Shown here: in pieces, positions 24,533 through 34,233 of the stretch
How the letters are laid out: each line of letters begins with the position of its first letter
How positions within the stretch are numbered: position 1 is the first letter of the stretch
Notes under the pieces: generated by a model
Databases searched by the model: none
What the model was told of the DNA's origin: nothing
What the model saw: only the letters and a program-made list of their open reading frames with translations
Translations under genes and position numbers: made by a program
NCBI RefSeq assembly: GCF_019448115.1
Contig: NZ_JAGFNY010000003.1
Location: forward strand, 1 to 64,000
From: Succinivibrio faecicola
GTDB lineage: Bacteria; Pseudomonadota; Gammaproteobacteria; Enterobacterales; Succinivibrionaceae
DNA length: 64,000 nucleotides
Direction of reading: 5' to 3'

Positions 24533-25390
24533 TTATTTATTATCTGGCAGTAAAGAATCTATTGCGTGCTGAGTTTCCTGTTTTACCTTGATTGCCTTTT
24601 CACCGATTGCCTTGATAAGCTCGATATAAATCAAATCGATAATAAAGAATACGCTCAGTCTTGAATCAGCATATCCATGAGCAAGATCGTAATCATGTAC
24701 AGCATGTAGCACTGTAATATCAGTAAAGGTATAAAGTGGGGATGTAGTCTCAGCTGTAATAGCACAGATCATAGCTTTTCTTTTTGAGCAGATTGCAGCT
24801 GATTTTACAAGCTCATTTGTTCTGCCGGAATTTGAAATATAGATAACCAGATCGTCAGGTGTTGCAATAGCTGAATGAGTCATAATCTCATGGGAATCTG
24901 AGTAACATCTAGCATCAATACCTATACGTGCAATTTTTCTTGCAGCATCCTGAGCTAAAAATCCCGATGAACCGATACCAAAGAAGAAAACTCTTCTTGC
25001 CTGAACAATTTCTTTTACGAGTTTTGCAACAGAATCAAAACCGATTTCAACTGCAGTCTGAGAGAGTAGGGTCTGATTTAACTGCAAGAGTTTCTGTGCT
25101 GTTGTTTCAAGACTTTCTTTTAAGTTGATTGCAGATTTTTTTGTTGATTTGTCAGAATCCTGTGCACCTAAATCCTGAGCTATTGCAATCTTGAAATCCT
25201 TTAGGGTCTCATAGCCGAATTTTCTTGCAAAGCGGGTTACTGTTGCATGAGAAATATCGCAATGCTCTGATATTTCAGAAATTGATGATGAGCATGCCTT
25301 CATGCCGTTTGATAAAAAATAATGTATCAGTTTGTTGTCAGCTTTTGATGTTTTAATCTGAGGAGAACTGAGTTTCTTTAAAATGCTCAC
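24533..25390 (-). CDS. RpiR/MurR family transcriptional regulator
   Basis: This 285-residue protein has an N-terminal RpiR-type helix-turn-helix (about 1-75: ISEISEHCDISHATVTRFARKFGY) and a C-terminal SIS sugar-phosphate-binding domain (FFFGIGSSGFLAQDAARK, IYISNSGRTNELV). Such proteins sense phosphosugars. It is divergent from meso-diaminopimelate dehydrogenase across 326 bases, so it may control itself and that gene, but the ligand cannot be deduced. Downstream on the same strand is the TraF-like peptidase. Confidence 0.85.
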   Translation of the reverse strand: MSILKKLSSPQIKTSKADNKLIHYFLSNGMKACSSSISEISEHCDISHATVTRFARKFGYETLKDFKIAIAQDLGAQDSDKSTKKSAINLKESLETTAQKLLQLNQTLLSQTAVEIGFDSVAKLVKEIVQARRVFFFGIGSSGFLAQDAARKIARIGIDARCYSDSHEIMTHSAIATPDDLVIYISNSGRTNELVKSAAICSKRKAMICAITAETTSPLYTFTDITVLHAVHDYDLAHGYADSRLSVFFIIDLIYIELIKAIGEKAIKVKQETQHAIDSLLPDNK

Positions 25391-25624
25391 TGTTTTATGC
25401 CTTGTATTAAAAAAGTGAAAATTATTTTACTATATTTTTAACATTTATAAATTAGAAAATTTACATAAATGGCATAACATATTGAATCTATATAAAAAAA
25501 TAATTATTAAATATTCTACATTTGTTACTTTATCTTCATTTTACGTCTTTTATTCATATAAATTGAAAATTATAAAATCCTGATAAAAAACACTGATCAT
25601 AATTAGTGCAAACCGTGTTTTTTA

Positions 25625-25682
25625 TTGGAAAGTTTTAAATTTTTTTGCTACATTTTGAACCAATTAAAAAACAAGCCTTGTT
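25625..25682 (+). promoter_or_regulatory. Candidate sigma-70 promoter and palindrome upstream of ddh
   Basis: TTGGAA (25625-25630), an 18-base spacer and TACATT (25649-25654) could be -35/-10 elements. AACAAG-C-CTTGTT (25670-25682) is a palindrome between them and the ddh start, well placed for a repressor. The remainder of 25391-25716 is AT-rich with nothing else I can name. Confidence 0.4.
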
Positions 25683-25716
25683 ATAGGCATAACCATACAG
25701 GTAAAGGAAAATTCAT

Positions 25717-26700
25717 ATGACTACAAGAGTAGGTATTTATGGCTACGGTAATTTAGGCCGTGGTATTGAGCTTGCTGTTAATGCAGCTGAGGATATGGAA
25801 TTAGTAGCTGTTTTCACAAGACGTGATCCAGCATCTGTTAAGATTGCAACTTCAGGTGTAACTGTTGCTAATGTTAAGGATGTAGAGTCTTTCAAGGATA
25901 AGATTGACGTTATGATCCTATGCGGTGGCAGTGCTACAGATTTACCAGAGCAGACTCCTGCTTTAGCTAAGTTATTCAACGTAGTGGACAGCTTTGATAC
26001 CCATGCAAAGATCCCAACACACTTTGCAAATGTTGATGCAAGTGCAAAATCTTCAAAGCATGTTGCCTTAATTTCAGCAGGCTGGGATCCTGGCATGTTC
26101 TCATTAAACCGTTTATATGCAAATGCAGTTTTACCAAACGGTAAGGATTATACATTCTGGGGTAAGGGCGTAAGTCAGGGCCACTCAGATGCAATTCGCC
26201 GTATTGAAGGTGTTGCTGATGCAAGACAGTATACCTGCCCTGTACAGAGCGCTTTAGATGCAGTTCGTTCAGGTTCAAATCCTGAGCTTACAACTCGTGA
26301 AAAGCACACAAGACTATGCTATGTAGTTTTAAAGGATGGTGCTGATGCAGCTAAGGTTGAGCAGGAAATCAAGAATATGCCAAACTACTTCTCTGATTAT
26401 GACACAACCGTAAACTTCATTTCACAAGAAGAGTTAGACAAGAATCACAAGGGCTTACCTCACGGCGGTTTCGTTATTCGTTCAGGTTCAACCGGCAACG
26501 GAAAGAACAAGCACGTTATCGAGTATAGCTTAAAGTTAGATTCAAATCCTGAATTCACTGCAAGTGTTATCGTTGCTTATGCAAGAGCAGTTGCTCGTTT
26601 ATTCAATGAGGGTGCATCAGGCTGTAAGACAGTATTTGATATCGCTCCTGCATATCTTTCAACCTTATCTGGCGAGCAGTTAAGAGCAACTATGCTTTAA
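25717..26700 (+). CDS. ddh: meso-Diaminopimelate dehydrogenase
   Basis: The 327-residue enzyme makes meso-diaminopimelate from tetrahydrodipicolinate in one NADPH- and ammonia-dependent step, feeding lysine and peptidoglycan synthesis. The Rossmann start GIYGYGNLGRG, LCGGSATDLPEQ, FDTHAKIP, SAGWDPGMFS and GHSDAIRRIEGV agree with Ddh along the full length. This route is sporadic in bacteria, and most gammaproteobacteria use the succinylase route (DapD/C/E) instead. It is monocistronic, with its own terminator. Confidence 0.93.
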   Translation: MTTRVGIYGYGNLGRGIELAVNAAEDMELVAVFTRRDPASVKIATSGVTVANVKDVESFKDKIDVMILCGGSATDLPEQTPALAKLFNVVDSFDTHAKIPTHFANVDASAKSSKHVALISAGWDPGMFSLNRLYANAVLPNGKDYTFWGKGVSQGHSDAIRRIEGVADARQYTCPVQSALDAVRSGSNPELTTREKHTRLCYVVLKDGADAAKVEQEIKNMPNYFSDYDTTVNFISQEELDKNHKGLPHGGFVIRSGSTGNGKNKHVIEYSLKLDSNPEFTASVIVAYARAVARLFNEGASGCKTVFDIAPAYLSTLSGEQLRATML

Positions 26701-26737
26701 TAAAAGTATGTAAAAACTTAACAAAAAATCAAAGTAG

Positions 26738-26769
26738 AAAATCCCGCAATAGTAGTAGCGGGATTTTTT
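26738..26769 (+). terminator. Intrinsic terminator after ddh
   Basis: AAAATCCCGC (26738-26747) pairs with GCGGGATTTT (26758-26767), with an 10-base loop and a T-run. The A-run on the other side lets it serve the converging gene too. Confidence 0.9.
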
Positions 26770-26809
26770 GTAGATAGTAAAGACTTAACTGGTTCTTGAA
26801 TAAGACTAT

Positions 26810-27955
26810 CTAGAATGAATTTGTTCTCTTTAATGTGATTTCAATGATCTGAGCTGGTGTTTTAAGACGAAGCGGAATGCCTGCCCATATTCTTGTGCCA
26901 TTGCTTACAATCATCTTTTCCTTTCCGATAGTATAAAAACCACTTACATATCCGTGATTTGCAGCTGCTACTAAAGATTTAAGTACAGGAAAAAGGCCAC
27001 CGTGTGTATGTCCTGCTAAGGTTAGATCTGATATTGCTGATAGTTCATCTGCAACCTTTGGCTGATGTGTCAAAAAAATAACAGGAGCATCAGAATCAAC
27101 ATTCTTGATTGCTGTTGGAATGTCTGCTTTTTTATCTGAATATTTGTAGGCTGTAGCATCAGTGATTCCACAGATATTTAAAAGAGGGTAGTCATTGTCA
27201 GAAATGGTAACAGACTCATTCTCTAAGAATCTTATACCACCTTTGTTAAAGTATTTAATCCAGCTGTCATATCCTGAGTAAAACTCATGATTTCCAGATA
27301 CAGCATATACACCGTATTTTGCTTTTAACTTGAATAAAATATCGGTTTTCTTTTTAAGAGAATCTACATCACCGTCTACAAGATCGCCTGTGATAACAAT
27401 TATCTCAACATTTCTTTTGTTGACCTCTTTTACAATATCCTCAATCTCTTCTTCTGTTGTAGGTGCGCTTATGTGCAGATCGGATAAATGAATTATTCTC
27501 ATACCATCAGCAAGAGGGGACAGAGTGTCGATATTTACTGTATAACTGCAAAGAGCAGCCGGCTTAAAGCCGTTGTATACACTTACGGTGCCAAGAAGCA
27601 ATGACACTATTACAGACAAAAGAGCATATCTTAGAGAATGCGGATTTATAATGAATTTTGAGATGTTTCGTCTTAGTGCCTTGTAAAGACCATTGATGCT
27701 CATTCTAAAGATAGTCAGCATCAGCACCATAAGACTTGAAAAATACAGGCATGACAGGAACATTGTGGATATTCTTGACAGTTTCGGATCCATTGCATTT
27801 CCGCCTGTAAAAATAAACACATATAGCTTGAATGTTCCTACAAGAAGTATGGCAGATATTATTAGCTTTGTTTTAAGTGAACATCTAATCGGTCTTATAA
27901 AGAAAATTACAATAATAAGAGCCTGAATCAGTGGGTAGAGTTTAAACAAAGTCAT
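26810..27955 (-). CDS. Membrane-anchored metallophosphoesterase
   Basis: The 381-residue protein has about four membrane segments in the first 130 residues and a calcineurin-like phosphoesterase domain after about residue 145. Its metal-binding motifs appear in order: HLSDLHIS, TGDLVDGD, GNHEFY, LTHQP and AGHTHGG. This layout is that of YaeI/YkuE-like enzymes; some act on lipid or UDP-sugar substrates, but the substrate here is unknown. It ends convergent to ddh and starts 15 bases after anmK on the same strand. Confidence 0.85.
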   Translation of the reverse strand: MTLFKLYPLIQALIIVIFFIRPIRCSLKTKLIISAILLVGTFKLYVFIFTGGNAMDPKLSRISTMFLSCLYFSSLMVLMLTIFRMSINGLYKALRRNISKFIINPHSLRYALLSVIVSLLLGTVSVYNGFKPAALCSYTVNIDTLSPLADGMRIIHLSDLHISAPTTEEEIEDIVKEVNKRNVEIIVITGDLVDGDVDSLKKKTDILFKLKAKYGVYAVSGNHEFYSGYDSWIKYFNKGGIRFLENESVTISDNDYPLLNICGITDATAYKYSDKKADIPTAIKNVDSDAPVIFLTHQPKVADELSAISDLTLAGHTHGGLFPVLKSLVAAANHGYVSGFYTIGKEKMIVSNGTRIWAGIPLRLKTPAQIIEITLKRTNSF

Positions 27956-27970
27956 TTTTAATCTTGGATC

Positions 27971-29107
27971 CTATCTTGTTGCAGGGAACAGGCATCCTAA
28001 CACAGAATTCTTAGCGCAGGCTGTGGAATCCTTGAGATTTAACGGACGTCTGTGAGTAAACATATATGCAAAATAAGCAAAGGCATGTGCTTCAATAAGT
28101 TTAGAGTCAATGCCAAGTGCATCTGCTGTATAGAATTCAACATTATTCTTAGACAGAAGTTCTCTCATTCTATCCATCATAAATCTGTTAAAAGCGCCTC
28201 CGCCACAGACAATAAGTCGTGACTCATCCATAGAATATTTATAGATTATCTTTCTTATCTCATTTACGCATGCAATTACGGTAAATTCAGTAAGTGTGGC
28301 AACAAGATCTCTTGCGTACTGCTCATTGCTCATGGCAATGAAAAGCTCTTCTTTTATCATATCGGCATTGAATGTTTCTCGACCCGTAGATTTTGGAGCT
28401 GGTTTTGAAAGATAAGGATTAGACAGATACTCCTGAAGAAGTGATGGCATTACCTTTGCGTTTTTTGCAATTTCTCCATCCTTATCAAATTTCTTTTTGA
28501 AAATAATTCTTAAAACTGTATCAATAAGTGTATTTGCAGGTCCAATATCATATGCGCACAGGACAGTGTGGTTTTCATCATTGTCAATTACACTTACATT
28601 TGCAATGCCACCTAGATTTAATACAAATGTCTTTTTGTCAGAGCCAAAAAGTACACTATGAAAAGCCTGAGTCAGTGGAGCTCCGTTTCCACCGTTTGCA
28701 ATGTCGGCTGCTCTAAAGTTACAGACTGTATCAATGCCGGTATTAGCAGCTATTCTTGCACCGTCATCTAACTGAATTGAAAACATTCTGTCAGGACAGT
28801 GCCTTACAGTCTGACCATGAGAGCCTACAGCAACAATGTCAGATGCTTTAAAGCCAGTTTTTTCAAGAAGCTTTAATACAGCCTGGCTCTCATAATCAGC
28901 AAGCTTTACTCTTGCCTCACCTGCCTTTTCAATCTCATTGTCAGATGGTGAACAAAGTGAGTGTAAAAGCTCTCTTGTTGATTCATCATAATCAACACTG
29001 GTACTGTCTATTATTGTACTTTTTCCGTTTTCATCAAATTTTGCAAGTACTGCATCAATACCGTCGATACTTGTGCCGGACATAAGTCCAATATAAAGCT
29101 CATTCAT
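27971..29107 (-). CDS. anmK: Anhydro-N-acetylmuramic acid kinase
   Basis: The 378-residue kinase phosphorylates and opens 1,6-anhydro-MurNAc during peptidoglycan recycling, giving MurNAc-6-phosphate. Hallmarks are GLMSGTSIDGID at the N-terminus, VGSHGQTVRH, NLGGIANVS, and CGGGAFN near the end. It lies head-to-head with tyrS, about 110 bases away. A regulator of MurR/RpiR type is nearby (24.5-25.4 kb), though not adjacent. Confidence 0.95.
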   Translation of the reverse strand: MNELYIGLMSGTSIDGIDAVLAKFDENGKSTIIDSTSVDYDESTRELLHSLCSPSDNEIEKAGEARVKLADYESQAVLKLLEKTGFKASDIVAVGSHGQTVRHCPDRMFSIQLDDGARIAANTGIDTVCNFRAADIANGGNGAPLTQAFHSVLFGSDKKTFVLNLGGIANVSVIDNDENHTVLCAYDIGPANTLIDTVLRIIFKKKFDKDGEIAKNAKVMPSLLQEYLSNPYLSKPAPKSTGRETFNADMIKEELFIAMSNEQYARDLVATLTEFTVIACVNEIRKIIYKYSMDESRLIVCGGGAFNRFMMDRMRELLSKNNVEFYTADALGIDSKLIEAHAFAYFAYMFTHRRPLNLKDSTACAKNSVLGCLFPATR

Positions 29108-29216
29108 TGTTAAATCTCTTTGATTCTTTTTGCAGTTTAGATTTTTTTCAAAATATATTAAAATATTAAGTTATCAGTTTTTAATTTTAATTCATTTTAT
29201 TACATAGGTGACAGTA

Positions 29217-30404
29217 ATGTCTGATATTGAGAGCGCATTACGTGAGATTGCTCGTGGCGCAGAGGAAATTATTCCATTAGAAGAGCTTAAAAAGAAGCTT
29301 GAGTCTGGTAGAACACTTACAATCAAATTAGGTATGGATCCTACCGCACCTGATATTCATTTAGGCCATACTGTTATCTTAAATAAGCTTCGCACATTCC
29401 AGAAACTAGGTCACAAGGTTGTGCTTATTATTGGTGATTTCACTGCTGCAATCGGTGATCCTTCAGGTAAGAATGCAACAAGACCTGAACTGCCACGTGA
29501 GCAGATCATTGAGAATGCTAAGACCTATGCTGAGCAGGCTTTTAAGATCCTTGATAAGGAAAAGACTGAAATCAGATACAATTCTGAGTGGTGCGAAAAG
29601 CTAGGTGCTGCAGGTACAATTAAACTAGCATCAAAGCTTACTGTGGCACGTATGCTTGAGCGTGATGATTTCTCAAAGCGCTTCTCATCAAAGCAGCCTA
29701 TCGCTATTCATGAGTTCTTATATCCATTATTCCAGGGCTATGATTCAGTTGCTATCAAGTCAGATGTTGAGCTTGGTGGTACCGATCAGAAGTTTAATCT
29801 TCTAATGGGTAGAGAACTTCAAAAAGATGCAAACATGGAACCACAGTGTGTTCTTATGATGCCTCTTCTAGTTGGTCTTGATGGCGTTGTTAAAATGTCA
29901 AAATCAAAACACAACTATATTGGTGTAACCGAAGAGCCAAAAGAGATGTTTGGTAAGATCATGTCAATTTCTGACGATCTGATGTGGTCATACTATGATC
30001 TGCTTTCTTTCAAGAATGTAGATGAAATTAAGGCATTAAAGGAAAAATGCTTGTCAGGTCAGATGAACCCTCGTGATGCAAAAATTGAACTTGGACGTGA
30101 AATTGTTGAGCGTTACCATGGTGAACAAAAAGCAAATGAGGCTGTAGAAGGCTTCAAGTCTCAGTTTGCAAAGGGCGTAATCCCTGATGATATAGCAGAG
30201 GTTAGCGTATCATCAAAAACCATTCCAAATCTTTTAAAGGATGCTGGTCTTTGTGAGTCAACTTCTGAGGCTATGCGTATGTTAAAGCAGAGTGCTGTTA
30301 AGTGTGACGGTAAGGTTATTACTGACAAGAATGCACCTGTTGAGGCTGGCACTCACGTATGGCAGGTTGGCAAGAGACGTTTTGCAAAAGTAACTGTAGC
30401 ATAA
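29217..30404 (+). CDS. tyrS: Tyrosyl-tRNA synthetase
   Basis: The 395-residue class I synthetase attaches tyrosine to tRNA-Tyr. The HIGH-type motif is in PDIHLGHTV and the KMSKS motif in [10 protein letters not shown]. The C-terminal S4 RNA-binding domain spans about 335-395. I chose ATG 29217 because AGGTGA (29206-29211) is correctly spaced before it; a GTG at 29208 overlaps that site. rpiA follows after 12 bases. Confidence 0.95.
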   Translation: MSDIESALREIARGAEEIIPLEELKKKLESGRTLTIKLGMDPTAPDIHLGHTVILNKLRTFQKLGHKVVLIIGDFTAAIGDPSGKNATRPELPREQIIENAKTYAEQAFKILDKEKTEIRYNSEWCEKLGAAGTIKLASKLTVARMLERDDFSKRFSSKQPIAIHEFLYPLFQGYDSVAIKSDVELGGTDQKFNLLMGRELQKDANMEPQCVLMMPLLVGLDGVVKMSKSKHNYIGVTEEPKEMFGKIMSISDDLMWSYYDLLSFKNVDEIKALKEKCLSGQMNPRDAKIELGREIVERYHGEQKANEAVEGFKSQFAKGVIPDDIAEVSVSSKTIPNLLKDAGLCESTSEAMRMLKQSAVKCDGKVITDKNAPVEAGTHVWQVGKRRFAKVTVA

Positions 30405-30416
30405 TAGAGGTTTAAA

Positions 30417-31079
30417 ATGACACAGGACGAATTAAAGGTAATGGTTGCTAAGGCAGCTTTGGATTATATTCCAAAGAATGCTGTTTTAGGTGTAGGCTCA
30501 GGCTCTACCGTAATGAAATTCATCGAGCAGATCGGTATTAGCAAAGCTAAGGTTGCAAAGGCTGTAAGCTCATCAAACAAAACCACTGAAGCATTAAAGA
30601 GTGTTGGTGTTCAGGTTGTTGATCCTAATGAGGTTGAGCCTTATGAGGTTTATATTGACGGCGCTGACGAGGTTGATCCGAATTTCAATATGATCAAAGG
30701 TGGCGGCGCATGCCTAACCCGCGAGAAGATCCTAACCTCAATGGCTTCAAAGTTTATCTGTATCGTTGACAAGTCAAAGCTTGTACAGACTTTAGGAAAG
30801 TTCCCTCTCCCTGTAGAAATCATTCCTATGGCACGTGAGCAGGTTGCAAGAACTCTAAAGGAGCTTGGTGGAAATCCTGTTCTTCGTGAAGGCTGTATTA
30901 CTGATAATGGCTGTGAAATTCTTGATGTTCACGGTTTAAATATCACCGATCCTGTTGCACTTGAGCAGAAGATAAATCAGATCCCTGGTGTTGTAACTGT
31001 TGGCCTTTTTGCATCAAAGGGAGCAGATATCGTTTTATATGCAACTGAAGATGGCGTTAAGGTTTTAAAGAGAAACTAA
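30417..31079 (+). CDS. rpiA: Ribose-5-phosphate isomerase A
   Basis: The 220-residue enzyme interconverts ribose-5-phosphate and ribulose-5-phosphate. Family motifs are GVGSGSTV (phosphate loop), YIDGADEVD, IKGGGACLTREKI with the catalytic region, and KLVQTLGKFPLPVEI. It follows tyrS closely and ends before a hairpin with a T-rich tail. Confidence 0.95.
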   Translation: MTQDELKVMVAKAALDYIPKNAVLGVGSGSTVMKFIEQIGISKAKVAKAVSSSNKTTEALKSVGVQVVDPNEVEPYEVYIDGADEVDPNFNMIKGGGACLTREKILTSMASKFICIVDKSKLVQTLGKFPLPVEIIPMAREQVARTLKELGGNPVLREGCITDNGCEILDVHGLNITDPVALEQKINQIPGVVTVGLFASKGADIVLYATEDGVKVLKRN

Positions 31080-31093
31080 AATGTAGTCATATC

Positions 31094-31137
31094 TGCCTGG
31101 TGCAATCATTGTGTCAGGCATCCTTTTCATCATTTTT
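31094..31137 (+). terminator. Terminator after rpiA; remainder of the gap to 31521 is non-coding
   Basis: TGCCTG (31094-31099) pairs with CAGGCA (31115-31120), and the stem can extend inward through G-T pairs (GTGCAAT/ATTGTGT). A T-rich tail follows. In the rest of 31138-31521 I see only AT-rich sequence, with a TATAAT at 31453-31458 that may be the -10 of the next gene. Confidence 0.65.
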
Positions 31138-31521
31138 CTTAACAAAAGATAGATTTTATATCTTTATTCTTTTTTGTTTTCTCTGAATCTTAACAAAACA
31201 TAGAGAAGACATAATTGTCTTGAAAAATTCTTCATATACTGAATTTGGTATTGAAAAAGTCTTTTATGCATAAATAAATCTGAGACAATATATATAATTA
31301 CTTATGATCATACGGAGCCGAACCAGATAATCTTCTGAAAAAAATATCAAGTCCTTCTATTTGTCTGTAACGCCTTTTAAGAATTTTGAATTCATTGCAT
31401 GTTTTGAATAAAAAATGCAATATTTTTGTATCATTTCTCCAAAAAGCTCTAATATAATCTATAAATAGCAAAAAATTGTTTTTATAGTACTCTTACTTCA
31501 TAAAATAAGACTCGTTGTGAA

Positions 31522-34113
31522 ATGGCTATCTTTATTCCAGGTTTAGAAGATATAAAAAAATTTAGAGTAGCTCCAACTGCAGGAGAATGGTTTTTACTAA
31601 ATTTTCTAAAACACCTTGATGATTCATATGAAATCTATTTTAATCCTTATTTAAATGAGGATAGACCAGATGTCCTAATAATGCGCAAGGATCATGGTAT
31701 TCTTATTATAGAAGTTAAAGACTGGAATTTATCTGATTATAAAGTTGTTCAAAAACAATCAAGTCCATTTGAACCATACAATGAACCATACAATCAAGAT
31801 AAAAAATATAGTTGGTTGCTAATTAAAAATGGTGTTGAAATAAAATCACCTATTGCTCAAGTTAGAAAATATCGTGAAAATTTATTGAATTTTCATATAA
31901 AAGGTCTATTACCAGAGTTAATTCTTGAACCTAAAAAATACGCCATTGTGAATACGATGGTTTTCTTCTATGGTTCCAATCGAAATATATTATTTAATTC
32001 GAAAAACTTAAATCAATTCACTCAATTTTATGATTTCAATGGTACAAATACAAAAAAAAGTAAATATGTTGCGAATAATTGTATTTTTTCGGAGGAAGAT
32101 TTAACTGTAGAAAATTTTAAAAATTTACTTTTAAAAAATTATTTGGGAAGTGACATTAAATCAAAATATTTTACTGAAAAAATGTACCTTCGTTTTAGGC
32201 AACAATTAGCACCAACCGAACACATGAAAAATCAAGGCAAATCTATAGATTACACTCCTAAACAAATGGAAATAATCTATGATGTAAAGTACCGTAATAA
32301 TAAAACAGGTGTTATATACAGTCCTAAAGAAAAACCAACACTAAATGCGTATATTAGAGGTACATATGGCTCTGGTAAAACTACTGTTTTAGCAGCAAAA
32401 GCAGTAAATACATATTTAAATTTAAAAAAGAAAATTCATGATCCTAGAATTTTGGTAATTTGCTATAACATCGCATTGGTCAATTGGTTAAGGGATAGAA
32501 TAAACTCTGTTCAAGAAAGATTTTCACATGAGTGTTTTACTATAACTAATTATCACCATTTTATACTAGGCTTCTTTAATAATGCTGGTATAGAAATTTC
32601 TCCTCCAGATGATAGTTTAGTACAAATTGAAAAAGATGAATATTGGGAAAAAAATTACTTTGGAAATTATGACTTATTTAATACACTTTTTTCAAAAGAA
32701 TCACAACACAAAGAACATGAACCTGATTATTTCAAATACGATGCTATTTTCATTGACGAGGTTCAAGATTATCACAAAATTTGGACGCAAATACTGAAAG
32801 AATTTTTTCTTCGGGAAAATGGAATATACTTCGTATTTGGTGATGAAAAGCAGAATATCTATGACACTCCGCTAGAAAATAAAATAGTTAAACCATATTT
32901 TGGAACAAAAAACGTCTCTTATTTTAGATTGAATGAAAGTAAGAGATCAAATAATGAAATTCAGGATTTTCTCTATGAATACCAAAAGAAATTCCTATCT
33001 AATAAATATGATCTAGATTCATCTCTAGAAAAACAAACTGAATTACATTTTTTTGATAAAAATTCATCTAAATCAATTGATTATATTGAAATAAGTAAGC
33101 CAAATAAGCTTGAAAAAATAATTAGTTTAATACAACTTATTGAAGATCTTAGTCAAAATAAATTTAATAATATTAATCCTAATGACATTACTATTTTAGG
33201 AGCAGAAATCAAATTACTTCGCTTAATTGACGCAATATACAGGTATACAACAGGATGCAAATCAGAAACTGTATTTGAAACCATTGAATTTATGATCCTA
33301 TTTTGGAAAAAACAACATAATCCGAACTCTAATTTTGTTGAACTTTCAAAAAAAGTAAAAAAAATAATTTACAAATGGATGGAACGGCAGAATTTTTGCA
33401 ATAAAGAAAATATAAATGCAGTAAAAGAATGCATAGATCGATGGATAGAACAACAACCAAGAAAAATATCTAACAATCGTAGTGTTTTTTTGGAAAATAT
33501 AGAAGAATTGATACATGGGCTATCTCATATCAATTATGGAAACTTTCAAGAATTAAAAAGCTCTATTCAGATCTGGAGTGAAGACCAACTGAGTGGCTAT
33601 CAGTTAGTATCTACGCTAGATAAAATATCTGAGGGAGTTCCAAATGCAGATAAAAATAAAGATAAAAAAATCATACAATGTGAACTTTTAACAGCTTTTT
33701 ATCTGCAAAAACTCTTAAAAGATAATATAGAGCCTGTGTTAGCATTTAAATGCCAGAAATATAGCTTAAATTATGATAATGTTTATAAAGAACTAGATAG
33801 TAATATAAAATCAATAAAGAAAATGCTTGAAGTCATTATTGATCCAAACAACAATAATTATGAAGATATACGAAAACAAAAAAAGCTTCATTTTGAAATG
33901 AATAAAGGCAGCTTAAAATTAAGCACTATCCATAGTTTCAAGGGGTGGGAGTCTAGAGTTGTTTTTCTGTTATTAGACAAAAAATATGAAAATCAAAATA
34001 CCTTTGCTGAATTGGTTTATACAGGATTATCAAGAACCAAGGAAAATTTGGTAATAATAAATCTTGGTGATTTTGATTACGGATCAGAATTTAAAGAAAT
34101 TCTCTCTGATTAA
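31522..34113 (+). CDS. NERD-domain/UvrD-like helicase protein
   Basis: The 863-residue protein joins an N-terminal NERD nuclease-related domain (about 15-130; RPDVLIM then IIEVKDW give a D ... E-x-K core) to a superfamily 1 helicase. The helicase has Walker A GTYGSGKTT at about 280, motif II IDEVQD at about 411, GDEKQNIY, STIHSFKGWES at about 802 and TGLSRTKENL at about 835. NERD-helicase fusions occur near DNA-processing and defence genes, but no partner gene is adjacent. Its low-GC codon use differs from the flagellar genes, suggesting acquisition. Role in DNA repair or phage defence is inferred. Confidence 0.75.
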   Translation: MAIFIPGLEDIKKFRVAPTAGEWFLLNFLKHLDDSYEIYFNPYLNEDRPDVLIMRKDHGILIIEVKDWNLSDYKVVQKQSSPFEPYNEPYNQDKKYSWLLIKNGVEIKSPIAQVRKYRENLLNFHIKGLLPELILEPKKYAIVNTMVFFYGSNRNILFNSKNLNQFTQFYDFNGTNTKKSKYVANNCIFSEEDLTVENFKNLLLKNYLGSDIKSKYFTEKMYLRFRQQLAPTEHMKNQGKSIDYTPKQMEIIYDVKYRNNKTGVIYSPKEKPTLNAYIRGTYGSGKTTVLAAKAVNTYLNLKKKIHDPRILVICYNIALVNWLRDRINSVQERFSHECFTITNYHHFILGFFNNAGIEISPPDDSLVQIEKDEYWEKNYFGNYDLFNTLFSKESQHKEHEPDYFKYDAIFIDEVQDYHKIWTQILKEFFLRENGIYFVFGDEKQNIYDTPLENKIVKPYFGTKNVSYFRLNESKRSNNEIQDFLYEYQKKFLSNKYDLDSSLEKQTELHFFDKNSSKSIDYIEISKPNKLEKIISLIQLIEDLSQNKFNNINPNDITILGAEIKLLRLIDAIYRYTTGCKSETVFETIEFMILFWKKQHNPNSNFVELSKKVKKIIYKWMERQNFCNKENINAVKECIDRWIEQQPRKISNNRSVFLENIEELIHGLSHINYGNFQELKSSIQIWSEDQLSGYQLVSTLDKISEGVPNADKNKDKKIIQCELLTAFYLQKLLKDNIEPVLAFKCQKYSLNYDNVYKELDSNIKSIKKMLEVIIDPNNNNYEDIRKQKKLHFEMNKGSLKLSTIHSFKGWESRVVFLLLDKKYENQNTFAELVYTGLSRTKENLVIINLGDFDYGSEFKEILSD

Positions 34114-34174
34114 CAGAATAATAATTTTAACAATTCTATCAGTTTATCTTTATATTTATTCACATACTATATAG

Positions 34175-34202
34175 TTGAAACAAGATTTTTTTTAGCTACA
34201 AT
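34175..34202 (+). promoter_or_regulatory. Promoter of the first DUF1703 gene
   Basis: TTGAAA (34175-34180), a 16-base spacer and TACAAT (34197-34202). The paralogue at 59.5 kb has TTGAAA-N16-TAAAAT at the same distance from its start, and spacer bases such as the terminal AGC also agree, which supports the call. Confidence 0.65.
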
Positions 34203-34233
34203 AAAGTAAGTTATAAGCAATATGGATAAAGCT

